Assembly: GCF_019744875.1 (NCBI RefSeq)
Contig: NZ_JAIETU010000005.1
Coordinates: forward strand, 620,001 to 684,000
Length of the DNA: 64,000 nucleotides
Direction of reading: 5' to 3'
From: Hyphomicrobium sp.
Lineage (GTDB): Bacteria > Pseudomonadota > Alphaproteobacteria > Rhizobiales > Hyphomicrobiaceae
Below are positions 25,904 through 34,858 of this stretch, piece by piece. Positions within the stretch are counted from its first letter, which is position 1. Every line of letters begins with the position of its first letter. Position numbers and translations under genes: made by a program. The notes under the pieces were generated by a model. The model was not told the DNA's origin and did no database searches. It was given only the letters and a program-made list of their open reading frames with translations.

Positions 25904-26373
25904 AGGCTTCGTCTCACTCTCTCGTATCACGAACACTCAACCCCGGGTGGGTTAAGCCATACTATACAACCGGACTTTGCCCGCCGTCCGTCGAGTCACA
26001 CACAAACCCCGACCGGCGGCCATGTGTTTGCCGTCGTTTCAGGGTCTCCCTCCTATGTCGGATCGCAGTGCAGAAATCGCCAGCCCGTGTTCTTCGCGTC
26101 AGACGAATAGTCTCAGCCCGCGAGGCGTGCATTTTGACACGCCTCAACATTCCGTCACGAACAGGGGGGTGCGTCCGTGAAGGGTGCTCTGATGGGCCAG
26201 GTTTGTTTGCATTCCGTTCTACAATCACCGAGCATTACTTATAACACAAAATCAGTGATTATTGAAGGGTGCGCCCGAATATAGGTGATCTAGCGCTTAA
26301 GGAACTTGCTTAAGTCACCGATTTGGTGCAATGCACATTTTTAGCCTTAGGGCCGGGCGGGCGCAGTCAAACG
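25904..26373. other. Intergenic region between carD-like gene and ferredoxin gene
   Basis: No gene can be supported in these 470 bases. The left part must hold the carD-like promoter (minus strand); ACTATA at 25961 reads TATAGT on that strand and could be a -10 element, but no matching -35 is clear. The right part is unusually AT-rich for the window (about 26210-26345) and contains an imperfect inverted repeat at 26284-26319 (GGTGA...TCACC around two CTTAAG sites), 55 bp after the ferredoxin stop. A short minus-strand open frame at 25962-26228 has no recognisable homology. Confidence 0.45.
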
Positions 26374-26712
26374 TCAGTCGCCAGAGCCGGGCTCCGAAGA
26401 AAAATATTTATCAAACTTGTCTTTTTCATCTCTGTACTGGTCTGCTTCAGCCAGTGCAGGCTTCTTTGAAGTAATATTTGGCCACTTGTCTGCGTATTCG
26501 CGGTTTACCTCAAGCCAACGCTCAAGACCCGGCTCCGTGTCCGGCTTGATCGCATCAACGGGGCACTCAGGCTCGCAGACGCCGCAGTCGATGCACTCGT
26601 CGGGATGGATGACCAACATATTGTCACCCTCGTAGAAGCAATCGACCGGGCACACCTCCACGCAGTCCGTGAACTTGCACTTGATGCACTTTTCGTTGAC
26701 GACGTAGGTCAT
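26374..26712 (-). CDS. fdxA: 7Fe ferredoxin (FdxA type)
   Basis: A 112-residue ferredoxin with one [3Fe-4S] and one [4Fe-4S] cluster. The cysteine pattern is [20 protein letters not shown] at positions 9-28, then [18 protein letters not shown], as in the Azotobacter FdI/FdxA family. The C-terminal tail ([20 protein letters not shown]) is also typical of the long alphaproteobacterial form. Start at 26712 (MTYVVNEKC) is fixed by homology although the frame is open further upstream. It probably carries electrons for cytoplasmic redox enzymes. The S4 gene lies 130 bp upstream on the same strand. Confidence 0.96.
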   Translation of the reverse strand: MTYVVNEKCIKCKFTDCVEVCPVDCFYEGDNMLVIHPDECIDCGVCEPECPVDAIKPDTEPGLERWLEVNREYADKWPNITSKKPALAEADQYRDEKDKFDKYFSSEPGSGD

Positions 26713-26842
26713 TGCTGACGGGTCCGGATCACCATGCCTTCGCGCGAATGGGCGCTGGCCCTGGGGTGTGCCAAAAGCCGGACCCCATAGCAAGTCCCGC
26801 GACGCCACATCCCCGCCCGGATCAGGCGCTCTCCCAAGCTAC

Positions 26843-27253
26843 TCAGCGTTCGCCATTGAAGGCGTCGATCTTGCGCCGCTCGCGCTTGGTCGGCCGGCCG
26901 GACCCTGAGGCGCGCTCAGCCCAGGCGCTGGTGGGCGCGGCCTCGCTGCGCGGAGGCGGTGGCGGGCTCAGATCCTCGTACAGCAGGCGCGCCTCGGGGG
27001 CGGGGCCGCGGCGGGTTCCGGGCGCCACGACGCGCAGCACGCGGATGTTCTTCGAAATGCGGGACGTGATGACGTCACCCGGCTTGATCGTGTGACTGGC
27101 CTTGGTCACCGTCACACGGTTGACCTTGATCTTGCCGCCGGTCACCTCGGCGGCGGCCGTCGTCCGCGATTTCGTCAGGCGCGCGAACCACAACCATTTG
27201 TCGAGCCGTTGCCCGCTCTCGCCTGGGCCACCGCTCGACACGGGCTCGGTCAT
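26843..27253 (-). CDS. S4 domain RNA-binding protein (HslR-like)
   Basis: A 136-residue protein with an N-terminal S4 RNA-binding domain: RLDKWLWFARLTKSRTTAAA followed by GGKIKVNRVTVTKASHTIKPGD (residues about 40-61). This order matches the Hsp15/HslR family, which binds stalled 50S subunits carrying nascent chains. The C-terminal third is a disordered basic and proline-rich tail with a final RPTKRERRKIDAF. The start codon overlaps the stop of the helicase gene upstream, so the two are translationally coupled, suggesting a common RNA-related task. Confidence 0.88.
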   Translation of the reverse strand: MTEPVSSGGPGESGQRLDKWLWFARLTKSRTTAAAEVTGGKIKVNRVTVTKASHTIKPGDVITSRISKNIRVLRVVAPGTRRGPAPEARLLYEDLSPPPPPRSEAAPTSAWAERASGSGRPTKRERRKIDAFNGER

Positions 27254-30200
27254 GTCGGGTTTTTCTCCCGGGCCTGCTTGGCGAGCGCTTCGCGCAGCGC
27301 GCCGAGCTGGGCAAACGGCGAATCCGGATCCACGGCGCCGCCCTTCTTCGACGGCGGGCTGGCCGAGCGCATCATCGGTGCGTTGCGGTCCTCATGGCGG
27401 CGGCGATCGTCACGTCGGCCGTCACGGCGATGGTCATCGCGGTTGCGGTCGCCCTGGCTGCCACCGCCCTCGCGGCCGCGCTGCGGACGCGGCCGGTTGC
27501 GGTCGTTGTCGCGCGCGTTGCGATCGTTATCACGGGGACCGCGATCGCGGCCGCGGTCGCGATGCTGCGGGCGGCCACCTGGCGTTGCCGCATCGGCGGA
27601 GGCCGGATTTGCGTCCTGCGGTGCCGCGGTGCCGTCGCCGGCGGGCGCCTGCGCAGCAGCCGGGCGGTCATTCGGCTGGCCATGCGCGCCGGGACGCCGG
27701 CCCTGGTGGCGCCGGCGGTCGCCGCGCTCGTTGTTGCGCGACGGGTCGCGGGCGGCGCGGTCGCCTTCGCGGGGCGCCGGGCGTTCGTCGTGACGGCGCT
27801 TCGGCCGCCAGATCTCGATCACAGTGGGCACGGCAGCTTCGGCCTTCACGGGCTCAGCGGTCGTGTCGGGTGCTGCGTCCGCGGTCTCAACCGGCGCGGC
27901 GGGAGCCTCTTCGGCACCACCAGCTTCGACCGTCTCCGCAGATTCCGACGCGGCTTCAGCAGCCGGCGCTTCGCTCACCGGAGCGGCGATGTCCTCGTTC
28001 GCGGAGACCGCGTCGGCTGCGATAGCATCCGCCGGAGCTGCGGGTGTTGCCGCGACCGGCGCGGGCGAAGGCGTCACCGTCTTGCGGTCGACGCGGAAGC
28101 CCAGCGCCTTCAGCACGTGGCTCAATTCATCGGGCGAGCAGCCGAGGATCGACATCATCTCGGGCGTGACGACGAAGCCGCCGTCGCCGGTCGAGCCCTT
28201 GGGCGGCTGCACCGGATTGTCCGGCTTGGCCCGCCACGCCAGCAGCGGGCGGATGAGATCGGCCAGGCGCTCGAGGATGTCGAGCCGCACGGCGCGCGGC
28301 CCGCACAGGTGGAAGCCGTAGACGCGATAGAGCGCCTCGGGCGTAGCCGGGTTGGCGGGCGCGGAGGTGAGACCGGCGCGCGGCAGCTCCGGCAGGGCCT
28401 CCAGCGAGAGGCCGTTTGCGGCCGCGTTCTTCAGTGCCCACAGGGTGGCTGCAAGCTCAGCGGGCGCCGGCTTCAAGAGCTGCGGGAAGTAGATGTTGAA
28501 GGCCCCGAAACGGACGCCGTACTTGCGGAGCTGGGCGCGCGCCTCCTGATCGAGGTGCTTCATCATGTCGGTGATCTGCTCGCGCTTCAGCATGCCGAAG
28601 CTTTCCGTCAGGCGGAATGCGATGCCGCGTGCGAGGCCCGTCACGTCTTCGGCCTTGGCAATGTCGACCAGCGGCTTCAGGCGCTCGGCGATGATCTCGT
28701 CGCGCCAGGCTTCGAGACGCGCCTGCACCTTTTCGCGGTCGGGCGGCGACAGATGCTCGTCGGCGAGCACGGCGACGAGCGGCTTGAGCGGATCGTCGGA
28801 CGCTTCGAGGGTGGCGATTTCCTCATCGCGCCACAGGATGCGCGCCGAGCGCGAGAGCTTGAACGCCTCCGACTTGGCGGCGGCGACGCGGCGGGCGCGC
28901 ATGCCGAGCTCGCGCGACAGCACCTGTGCAGCCGCGTTGCGCGCGGCCTTGGCATTGACGCCTTCGGTTTGCGTCTCGGGCGAGAAGCGGAAGCCCTTGA
29001 GGCTGCCGATGGCATGATTTTCGACGGTGATGGCGCCGTCCTCTCCGATCTCGGCGGCGAGCTCTTCCTTGTCGCGCATGCCCTTCATGAGGGCGCTGGT
29101 GCGCCGGTCGACGAACCGCTGCGTCAACTGCTCGTGGAGCGCGTCCGACAGGCTGTCCTCGATGGCGCGCGTGCGGCCCTGCCAGTGGCCCGGGTCCTTG
29201 AGCCAGTCGGCGCGGTTCGACACGAACGTCCAGGTGCGGATGTGGGCGATGCGGTTGGCGAGCGTGTCGATGTCGCCGTCGGTGCGATCGGCGAACGCGA
29301 CCTGCTTGGCGAACCAATCCTCGGGCACGCGGCCTTCGCCGCTCATCAGGTAGCCATAGAGAGAGGCGCACAGCTCGGCGTGGTTCTGCGACGAGATCTT
29401 GCGGTAGTCGGGAACCTGGCAGACCTCCCACAGGCGCTGCACGGCGGCGGGCGAGTTTGCGTAAGACGCGATCTCGCGGATGTTCGACAGCGTCTCGAGG
29501 GCGGCCACGTCGTCGGCCATGCGCGCCCGTGTCAGGCGCTGCTCGTTCGGCATTTCGCGCAGGCTGTCGCGCAGGCGCTCGAGCGTCGAGAAGTCGAGGC
29601 GGCGGTTGCGCCACTGCAGAACGCGCACGCTTTCGAAGTTGTGCGTTTCGAGACGCTCGACGAGATCCGCGTCGAATGGCTCGCAGTTGCCTGTCACGCC
29701 GAACGTGCCGTCGTTCATGTGACGGCCGGCGCGGCCGGCGATCTGGCCGATTTCGTTGGCGGTCAGGTTGCGGAAGTTCTGGCCGTCAAATTTGCGCATG
29801 GCCGAGAAGGCGACGTGATCGACATCGAGGTTGAGGCCCATGCCGATTGCGTCGGTAGCGACGAGGAAGTCCACATCGCCGGACTGATAGAGCGCGACCT
29901 GCGCGTTGCGCGTGCGCGGCGAGAGCGCGCCGAGCACCACGGCCGTGCCGCCGCGCTGGCGGCGGATCAGCTCCGCAATGGCGTAGACCTCATTGGCGGA
30001 GAAGGCGACGACGGCCGTGCGGCCGGGCAGGCGCGTGATCTTCTTCTCGCCCGCGTAGGTGAGCTGCGAGAGGCGGGGGCGGGAAATGAAGTTGGCGCCG
30101 GGAATGAGATCCTGGATGGCTTCGCGCATGGTCTGCGCGCCGAGCAGAAGCGTCTCCTTGCGGCCGCGCGCGTACAGCAGGCGATCCGTGAAGACGTGGC

Positions 30201-30543
30201 CGCGCTCGGGATCGGCGGCGAGCTGTATTTCGTCGATGGCCAGGAAGTCGACGTCGATGTCGCGCGGCATCGCCTCGACGGTCGCGACCCAGTAGCGGGC
30301 GCGCTCGGGCTTGATCTTTTCTTCGCCGGTGATGAGCGCGACCTTGTCGGCACCGATGCGGGCGGCGATCTTGTCGTAGACCTCGCGGGCGAGCAGCCGC
30401 AGCGGAAGGCCGATCATGCCGCTCTCGTGACCCAGCATGCGCTCGATCGCGAGGTACGTTTTACCGGTGTTTGTGGGGCCGAGAACCGCGGTCACATTGC
30501 GAATGCGCGCTTCGAAATCACTCGCCATACGCGAAATCTCCAT
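27250..30543 (-). CDS. SUV3-like DExH RNA helicase with long disordered tail
   Basis: A superfamily 2 helicase of about 1097 residues. The motor starts directly at the N-terminus (VTAVLGPTNTGKTYLAIERML, motif I), with DFLAIDEIQLAADPERGHVF (motif II, DEIQ), FSANEVYAIAELIRR, LVATDAIGMGLNLDVDHVAF and QIAGRAGRH (motif VI). This matches mitochondrial SUV3 and the alphaproteobacterial group related to it. The C-terminal 250 residues are an Ala/Glu/Pro-rich linker and an Arg/Asp/Asn-rich tail (for example DNDRNARDNDRNRPRPQRG) likely to bind RNA. Start at 30543 (MEISRMASDF) is preferred; the frame is open to 30744. It overlaps the S4 gene. Confidence 0.92.
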   Translation of the reverse strand: MEISRMASDFEARIRNVTAVLGPTNTGKTYLAIERMLGHESGMIGLPLRLLAREVYDKIAARIGADKVALITGEEKIKPERARYWVATVEAMPRDIDVDFLAIDEIQLAADPERGHVFTDRLLYARGRKETLLLGAQTMREAIQDLIPGANFISRPRLSQLTYAGEKKITRLPGRTAVVAFSANEVYAIAELIRRQRGGTAVVLGALSPRTRNAQVALYQSGDVDFLVATDAIGMGLNLDVDHVAFSAMRKFDGQNFRNLTANEIGQIAGRAGRHMNDGTFGVTGNCEPFDADLVERLETHNFESVRVLQWRNRRLDFSTLERLRDSLREMPNEQRLTRARMADDVAALETLSNIREIASYANSPAAVQRLWEVCQVPDYRKISSQNHAELCASLYGYLMSGEGRVPEDWFAKQVAFADRTDGDIDTLANRIAHIRTWTFVSNRADWLKDPGHWQGRTRAIEDSLSDALHEQLTQRFVDRRTSALMKGMRDKEELAAEIGEDGAITVENHAIGSLKGFRFSPETQTEGVNAKAARNAAAQVLSRELGMRARRVAAAKSEAFKLSRSARILWRDEEIATLEASDDPLKPLVAVLADEHLSPPDREKVQARLEAWRDEIIAERLKPLVDIAKAEDVTGLARGIAFRLTESFGMLKREQITDMMKHLDQEARAQLRKYGVRFGAFNIYFPQLLKPAPAELAATLWALKNAAANGLSLEALPELPRAGLTSAPANPATPEALYRVYGFHLCGPRAVRLDILERLADLIRPLLAWRAKPDNPVQPPKGSTGDGGFVVTPEMMSILGCSPDELSHVLKALGFRVDRKTVTPSPAPVAATPAAPADAIAADAVSANEDIAAPVSEAPAAEAASESAETVEAGGAEEAPAAPVETADAAPDTTAEPVKAEAAVPTVIEIWRPKRRHDERPAPREGDRAARDPSRNNERGDRRRHQGRRPGAHGQPNDRPAAAQAPAGDGTAAPQDANPASADAATPGGRPQHRDRGRDRGPRDNDRNARDNDRNRPRPQRGREGGGSQGDRNRDDHRRDGRRDDRRRHEDRNAPMMRSASPPSKKGGAVDPDSPFAQLGALREALAKQAREKNPT

Positions 30544-30712
30544 TACAGACGCCCCTGGCATTGCATTGCGGGCAAGCGAGATCAAGCGTTTCGTTTCAAG
30601 GACCTGCGGACATTCGGTTGGCGTGGCCCGGACGAGGGCGGAGCGAGCGCGCCAAGGCCGCTTGGCTCCGGCCTCAAGACGGCGAAAACCGGCACGGCAA
30701 ACTGGACATGAC

Positions 30713-30741
30713 AAAAAAGGACGCCGTTGGGCGCCCTTTTT
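30713..30741. terminator. Terminator downstream of the DUF3108 gene
   Basis: A stem of about eleven pairs with one mismatch (AAAAAGGACGCC / GGCGCCCTTTTT) and a 4-nt loop has A's on one side and T's on the other. It lies 43 bp after the stop of the minus-strand DUF3108 gene and upstream of the helicase gene, insulating the two. Confidence 0.8.
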
Positions 30742-30783
30742 CAAAATCCTGCCTCAGTAGTCGATCGTTCGGCGGCGCGTGAC

Positions 30784-31635
30784 CTACTGCGCCGACGCGA
30801 GTTGCCCGTTCGGCACTTCGATGTTGACGCTCTGCAGGTCGATGCGCGCCTGGCCGGCGGCCGTGGGCAGGGTCATCGACTGAGGGATCATCAACTTGGC
30901 CGACGGGACCATGCGGAAGGCGATCTCAATGCCGTTCGAGGTGGCAAGCTCGCGGGTTTCTTCCGTGGGCCGATAACCGGCGATCGGCGTGTACTTCACG
31001 CGGCAAACGATGGCGGTTTCGCCCTCGATGCCGGCAACGGCTTCCTTACGGGCAAAGCGCAGATCGATGTCGAAGCGCTGTTTGCCGTCGAAAACGGCGA
31101 CCTTGCGGCCGCACGGCGTGGCCGCGCTGCTGTGGGTGATGACCAGGATCGCGCTCAGGGGATCGACGACGTTCTTAAGGTGCGCGCGCGTCAGCGGCAC
31201 GGTGTCGGCCGCTTCGATGGTCGTCGGCAGCACGGACAGCGTTTCAAGGCCGTCCTGGCCGAAGCCCATGGAGATCGACCCGTTGCGCACGGAGCTTTCG
31301 TAGTTGAAGCGGAAATCTTCAGGCTTGGGCGCCTTGGCCGAAAGCGTGCCGGTGGAGCGCGTTACGCCCTTCCACTTGAAGACTCCAAGCAGAGCCGAGA
31401 TCTGAACGTCGGTGTCGAGCGTGTAGCTCGTGCGGCTTACGTTCGACTTGAAGTTGAAGTCGCCAAGCTCGAACCCGTTGAGGGAGATCTTGTAGGCAGC
31501 CTGCACCTTGGCCGGAGAAATGGCCGGCGCCGATTGCTGCTGGGCCTCCGCCCGGAGCGGCAGTCCCGCTGCGAGGGCCATAGCCCCCAACGCCACACTC
31601 AACGCACGGACGCGACGATAAGATACCTGTACCAT
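30784..31635 (-). CDS. DUF3108 family exported protein
   Basis: A 283-residue protein with a Sec signal peptide (VRALSVALGAMALAAGLPLRAEAQ). The mature domain has YKISLNGFELGDFNF, VFKWKGVTRSTG and the central DPLSAILVI, then CGRKVAVFDGKQRFDIDL, all typical of the DUF3108 beta-rich domain found in periplasmic proteins of alphaproteobacteria. The function is unknown; some members are linked to envelope maintenance. The gene is monocistronic, with its own terminator at 30713. Confidence 0.85.
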   Translation of the reverse strand: MVQVSYRRVRALSVALGAMALAAGLPLRAEAQQQSAPAISPAKVQAAYKISLNGFELGDFNFKSNVSRTSYTLDTDVQISALLGVFKWKGVTRSTGTLSAKAPKPEDFRFNYESSVRNGSISMGFGQDGLETLSVLPTTIEAADTVPLTRAHLKNVVDPLSAILVITHSSAATPCGRKVAVFDGKQRFDIDLRFARKEAVAGIEGETAIVCRVKYTPIAGYRPTEETRELATSNGIEIAFRMVPSAKLMIPQSMTLPTAAGQARIDLQSVNIEVPNGQLASAQ

Positions 31636-31890
31636 GACTACTCACTACCCCTCACGCCGGCAGCAACTACCGTTCGACGTGTTAAAGCGGGTTTACGATA
31701 TCGAACACACGAGGCCAGTTTGACGCCCAAGGTTTAACAAACCCCTCAACGCTGCGCCGGACTGACACGAACCCTCGCCTTATTAATCCCCAAATCTTCT
31801 ATTCCGTTCCGCGTCTGTAAAATTTCTCTGTGTGCCCCCCAAGCCGCTGGCGCGGCCTCGCCAATCGGCGGCGAAGGATGGACGCACCGC

Positions 31891-31920
31891 TTGACGCCCT
31901 CGCGGCGGCTCGCGTATAGA
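31891..31920 (+). promoter_or_regulatory. Sigma-70-type promoter for rpmB
   Basis: TTGACG at 31891-31896 and TATAGA at 31915-31920 are separated by 18 bp, a good match to the housekeeping consensus. Transcription would start near 31927, giving a leader of about 110 nt before the rpmB ATG. Confidence 0.65.
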
Positions 31921-31933
31921 AGGCGCCAACGGT

Positions 31934-31954
31934 CCCGCCGATCCTTTCGGCGGG
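31934..31954 (+). promoter_or_regulatory. Hairpin in the rpmB leader
   Basis: CCCGCCG and CGGCGGG form a 7-bp stem with a 7-nt loop, followed by CCATTTTC. It lies just downstream of the inferred transcription start. It could be an attenuator, a stabilising 5' hairpin or chance. Confidence 0.4.
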
Positions 31955-32038
31955 CCATTTTCATTGAATTTCCCCGCGAATTCCGGTCCGCCCTACGGCG
32001 TGGATGGGAGCCGGGCGGAGAGGTAAGGATTTTTCGAG

Positions 32039-32341
32039 ATGACGAGGCGCTGCGAGTTGACTGGCAAATTGCCGCTTTCCGGCAATAACAGAAGCCACGC
32101 CGAGAACGCCACGCGGCGCAAGTTCCGGCCGAACCTCGTCAACGTGACGCTGATCAGCGACGCGCTTGGCCGCCAGTTCAAGCTGCGCATCACCGCGCAC
32201 GCTCTCAAGACGGTCGAGCATCGCGGCGGCCTGGACGCGTTCCTCGCCAAGGCCAAGGCCGACGAGCTGTCGCCCGAGTGCCTGAAGCTCAAGCGCGACG
32301 TCGCCAAGGCGCTGGCCGAGAAGGCTGCTGCCGCGGCCTAA
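32039..32341 (+). CDS. rpmB: 50S ribosomal protein L28
   Basis: Ribosomal protein of the large subunit. The N-terminus [20 protein letters not shown] and [18 protein letters not shown] are the L28 signature. The alphaproteobacterial form is about 100 residues, as here, with an Ala/Lys-rich end. The gene is monocistronic with a strong promoter candidate upstream and a terminator hairpin downstream. rpmG is not adjacent. Confidence 0.97.
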   Translation: MTRRCELTGKLPLSGNNRSHAENATRRKFRPNLVNVTLISDALGRQFKLRITAHALKTVEHRGGLDAFLAKAKADELSPECLKLKRDVAKALAEKAAAAA

Positions 32342-32375
32342 GGCTCGGCACGGACATCTTAATCGACGAATTCAG

Positions 32376-32410
32376 ATATGCGCCCGCCGGGGAACCGGCG
32401 TGGCGCATAT
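32376..32410. terminator. Terminator-like hairpin between rpmB and VOC gene
   Basis: Nearly perfect arms ATATGCGCCCGCCGG and CCGGCGTGGCGCATAT (one bulged base) around a GGAA loop. It lies between convergent genes and is followed by TTTCG on the plus strand. The T-run is short but the stem is very stable, so termination in both directions is likely. Confidence 0.75.
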
Positions 32411-32427
32411 TTCGTGTGCGGCAGAGC

Positions 32428-32919
32428 TCAGCCGGCGGCGGCCAGGTTCGCGAGGTCGAGGCGCGCGGTCGTCATGGCGAGGGCGCCGTCCGCTCGCCGG
32501 GGCCATTGGTCCGCCGGCCTGTCCCAGTAGAGTTCGACGCCATTGCCGTCCGGATCGCGCAAGTAGAGCGCTTCGCTGACGCCGTGGTCGCTTGCGCCTT
32601 CGAGCGGAATGCCCGCGGCGCCAAGGCGGCGCAACGCGTCCGCCAGGGCGGCCCGTGTCGGATAGACGATTGCGACGTGATAGAGCCCGGTGGTGCCGCG
32701 CGGCGGCGGACTTCCGCCCCGGCTTTCCCAGGTGTTCAGCGCGATGTGATGGTGATAGCCGCCGGCCGACAGGAAAACGGCCTCGTTGCCATAGCGCTGC
32801 GTGACCTCGAACCCCAGCACGTCGCGATAGAAGGCAAGCGCTCGCTCGAGGTCGGCGACCTTGAGGTGCACGTGGCCGATCCGCGTTCCGGGATCGATGG
32901 TTTTAGGCGGCGTCGTCAC
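32428..32919 (-). CDS. VOC family protein (CatE-like dioxygenase fold)
   Basis: A 163-residue vicinal-oxygen-chelate protein. It begins RIGHVHLKVADLERALAFYRDVLGFEV, where the histidine is the usual first metal ligand, continues with YHHHIALNTWESRGGSPPP, and ends its second module with YLRDPDGNGVELYWDRP, providing the glutamate ligand. The GGYHHHIALNTW pattern places it near the CatE/YfiE-type extradiol dioxygenase relatives. The substrate is unknown. It is a single gene with no pathway partners nearby. Confidence 0.85.
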   Translation of the reverse strand: MTTPPKTIDPGTRIGHVHLKVADLERALAFYRDVLGFEVTQRYGNEAVFLSAGGYHHHIALNTWESRGGSPPPRGTTGLYHVAIVYPTRAALADALRRLGAAGIPLEGASDHGVSEALYLRDPDGNGVELYWDRPADQWPRRADGALAMTTARLDLANLAAAG

Positions 32920-33052
32920 GAAGATGCTCCTTCCCTCGATTGGTCACCTATAGGTGGCGTTGCGGGGGACAGGGGACAATGGGCGACATGGAACGGGATC
33001 GGTGCCGCGCAGACACCGATGTCAGGCGCAGGGTGTAAAGCGACCGGCCCAT

Positions 33053-33086
33053 AGAAAAAGGGCACGGCGCGTGAAGCGCCATGCCC
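33053..33086 (-). terminator. Terminator for the GlsB/YeaQ-like gene
   Basis: Arms GGGCACGGCGC and GCGCCATGCCC pair with one mismatch around a 5-nt loop; on the minus strand they are followed by a run of five T's. It lies about 80 bp after the stop of the small membrane protein gene. Confidence 0.8.
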
Positions 33087-33164
33087 GACGTTGTGTAGCG
33101 TTCGCTTGAAAGCCTGTTTCCGTGCTCGCCGCGAGCCTGACCGCGCGCGGCTCAAACGCAGGCT

Positions 33165-33410
33165 CTAGCGCGCGACCAATCTGATCAGGAAAATCACGAT
33201 CACGGCGCCGATGGTGGCGTTGATGATGTCGGCGACAAGTCCGCCGCCGATGTGAAGTCCGATCCGCGGCAACAGCCAACCCGCGACGACGGCGCCGACG
33301 ATGCCGAGTACGATGTCACCGACGAGGCCGAATCCGCCGCCCTTCATGACTTGGCCGGCAAGCCAACCGGCGATGGCGCCGATGATGAGCCAAATGATAA
33401 TGCCTTCCAT
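33165..33410 (-). CDS. GlsB/YeaQ/YmgE family membrane protein
   Basis: An 81-residue, glycine-rich membrane protein with three hydrophobic segments: IIIWLIIGAIAGWLAGQVM, GLVGDIVLGIVGAVVAGWLLP and IINATIGAVIVIFLIRLV. The GAIAGWLAG and GDIVLGIVGAVVGG-like motifs define the family, often called transglycosylase-associated protein, which is linked to stress responses in other bacteria. Its molecular function is not known. Confidence 0.92.
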   Translation of the reverse strand: MEGIIIWLIIGAIAGWLAGQVMKGGGFGLVGDIVLGIVGAVVAGWLLPRIGLHIGGGLVADIINATIGAVIVIFLIRLVAR

Positions 33411-33659
33411 GTTCCGCTCCTGGTTTCGACGCGCACGACTGGCACGCTTCCGCGCCGGTTCGTGCCCCTCGGCCGAACCTCTGGCGCCTGGAAGCTGCCC
33501 TGAGGTTACGTGTGTTCGCGGCGGCGCGAAACCAGCTTGGTGTGCAGGTGCTCAGTGACAGCCCGCGGGCGCCTCGCGATCGGACGAAGCGCGCACTTTT
33601 CCGAGTTCGAGAGCAAGGAGCGGAGTGCGCGGCGGGCCGTCGCCGCCTATCTTGAGGGC

Positions 33660-34769
33660 ATGACAGGATCGAAAACAGCTAAAGCCCGAAAAGCGGGCGT
33701 GCTCACTGCAGGCCTGGGGCCCGCATCCGAGGCCGCGTACTGGGCGGCCGTGACCACGCGCGACGGCCGTTTCGACGGCACATTCTATTATTCCGTGGCG
33801 ACGACCGGCGTCTATTGCCGGCCGTCCTGCGCGGCGCGCCGTGCCAATCGCGAAAACGTCGCGTTTCATGCCACGGCCGCGGACGCGGAGGCGGCCGGGT
33901 TCCGCGCCTGCAAACGCTGCAAGCCCGATCAGGTCTCTCTCGGGGCTCAGCACGCCAACACGGTGGCTGATGCCTGCCGGTTCATCGAGGCCGCAGAGAC
34001 GCCGCCCTCACTGCACGATCTCGCACAGCGGGCGGGCTTCAGTCCGTTTCACTTTCACCGCATCTTCAAAGCTGCCACGGGCGTGACGCCGAAAGCCTAC
34101 GCAGCGGCGCACCGTCGCAAACGCGTGCGCGATACGCTCTCCCAAAGCCGAACCGTAACTGAGGCCATTCATGACGCGGGTTTCAACTCCAGCGGGCGCT
34201 TCTACGCGGATTCCGCCGCGGCGCTCGGCATGACCGCCTCAGACTTTCGCGCCGGCGGGGCCGCAACGGACATGCGCTTCGCCGTCGGCGAATGCTCGCT
34301 CGGCGCGATCCTCGTCGCGGCCAGCGCCAAGGGCATCACGGCGATCCTGCTCGGAGACGACGCAGAGGCGCTGGTGCACGATCTCGAGGACCGGTTTCCG
34401 AACGCAACGCTGATCGGCGGCGACCGCGCGTTCGAGGACGTCATGGCGAAGGTCGTCGGTCTCGTCGACGCGCCGCGCAGCGGTTTCGATTTGCCGCTCG
34501 ACCTGCGCGGCACGGCCTTTCAGCACCGCGTGTGGGAGGCGTTGCGGGCCATTCCCGCCGGGACGACCGTGACCTACTCAGAGATTGCCGAGCGGATCGG
34601 CATGCCGAAAGCCGTGCGCGCGGTGGCTTCGGCGTGTGCGGCCAACAAGATCGCGATCGCCATTCCCTGTCATCGCGTGGTTCGCAACGACGGATCGCTT
34701 TCCGGCTATCGCTGGGGCGTCGAGCGCAAGCGCACACTCATTGCGCGGGAAGCGGAGGGGACGCGCTGA
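33660..34769 (+). CDS. ada: Bifunctional DNA alkylation repair protein/regulator Ada
   Basis: Accepts methyl groups from DNA phosphotriesters and O6-methylguanine and activates alkylation-repair genes. The 369-residue product has the three Ada parts. The zinc domain (FYYSVATTGVYCRPSC, then FRACKRCKPD) holds the N-terminal acceptor cysteine. The AraC-type HTH contains LHDLAQRAGFSPFHFHRIFK and ATGVTPKAY. The methyltransferase domain has FQHRVWEALRAIPAGTTVTY and the active site IPCHRVVRNDGSLSGYRWG. Start at 33660 (MTGSKTAK) is chosen; the frame extends upstream to 33510 without homology. Confidence 0.96.
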   Translation: MTGSKTAKARKAGVLTAGLGPASEAAYWAAVTTRDGRFDGTFYYSVATTGVYCRPSCAARRANRENVAFHATAADAEAAGFRACKRCKPDQVSLGAQHANTVADACRFIEAAETPPSLHDLAQRAGFSPFHFHRIFKAATGVTPKAYAAAHRRKRVRDTLSQSRTVTEAIHDAGFNSSGRFYADSAAALGMTASDFRAGGAATDMRFAVGECSLGAILVAASAKGITAILLGDDAEALVHDLEDRFPNATLIGGDRAFEDVMAKVVGLVDAPRSGFDLPLDLRGTAFQHRVWEALRAIPAGTTVTYSEIAERIGMPKAVRAVASACAANKIAIAIPCHRVVRNDGSLSGYRWGVERKRTLIAREAEGTR

Positions 34770-34858
34770 CAACGCGGCTTGCGCACAGCCGCTCAACTTG
34801 CGCTTTGCACGCCCGGTTCTTCGAGGCCATGGGGGCGGATGGCTCCGAGCAAACGCTG

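Larger units (their letters stand above)
31636..32038. other. Intergenic region upstream of rpmB
   Basis: These 403 bases separate the divergent DUF3108 and rpmB genes. The right half contains the rpmB promoter candidate (31891-31920) and a leader hairpin (31934-31954). The left half must hold the DUF3108 promoter; an AT-richer patch at 31775-31825 is present, but no convincing consensus pair was found. No other gene is supportable. Confidence 0.5.

Noticed and set aside
27394-30711. Plus-strand open frame of 1105 codons opposite the SUV3-like helicase
   Set aside because: Antisense shadow; the helicase motifs on the minus strand are unambiguous.
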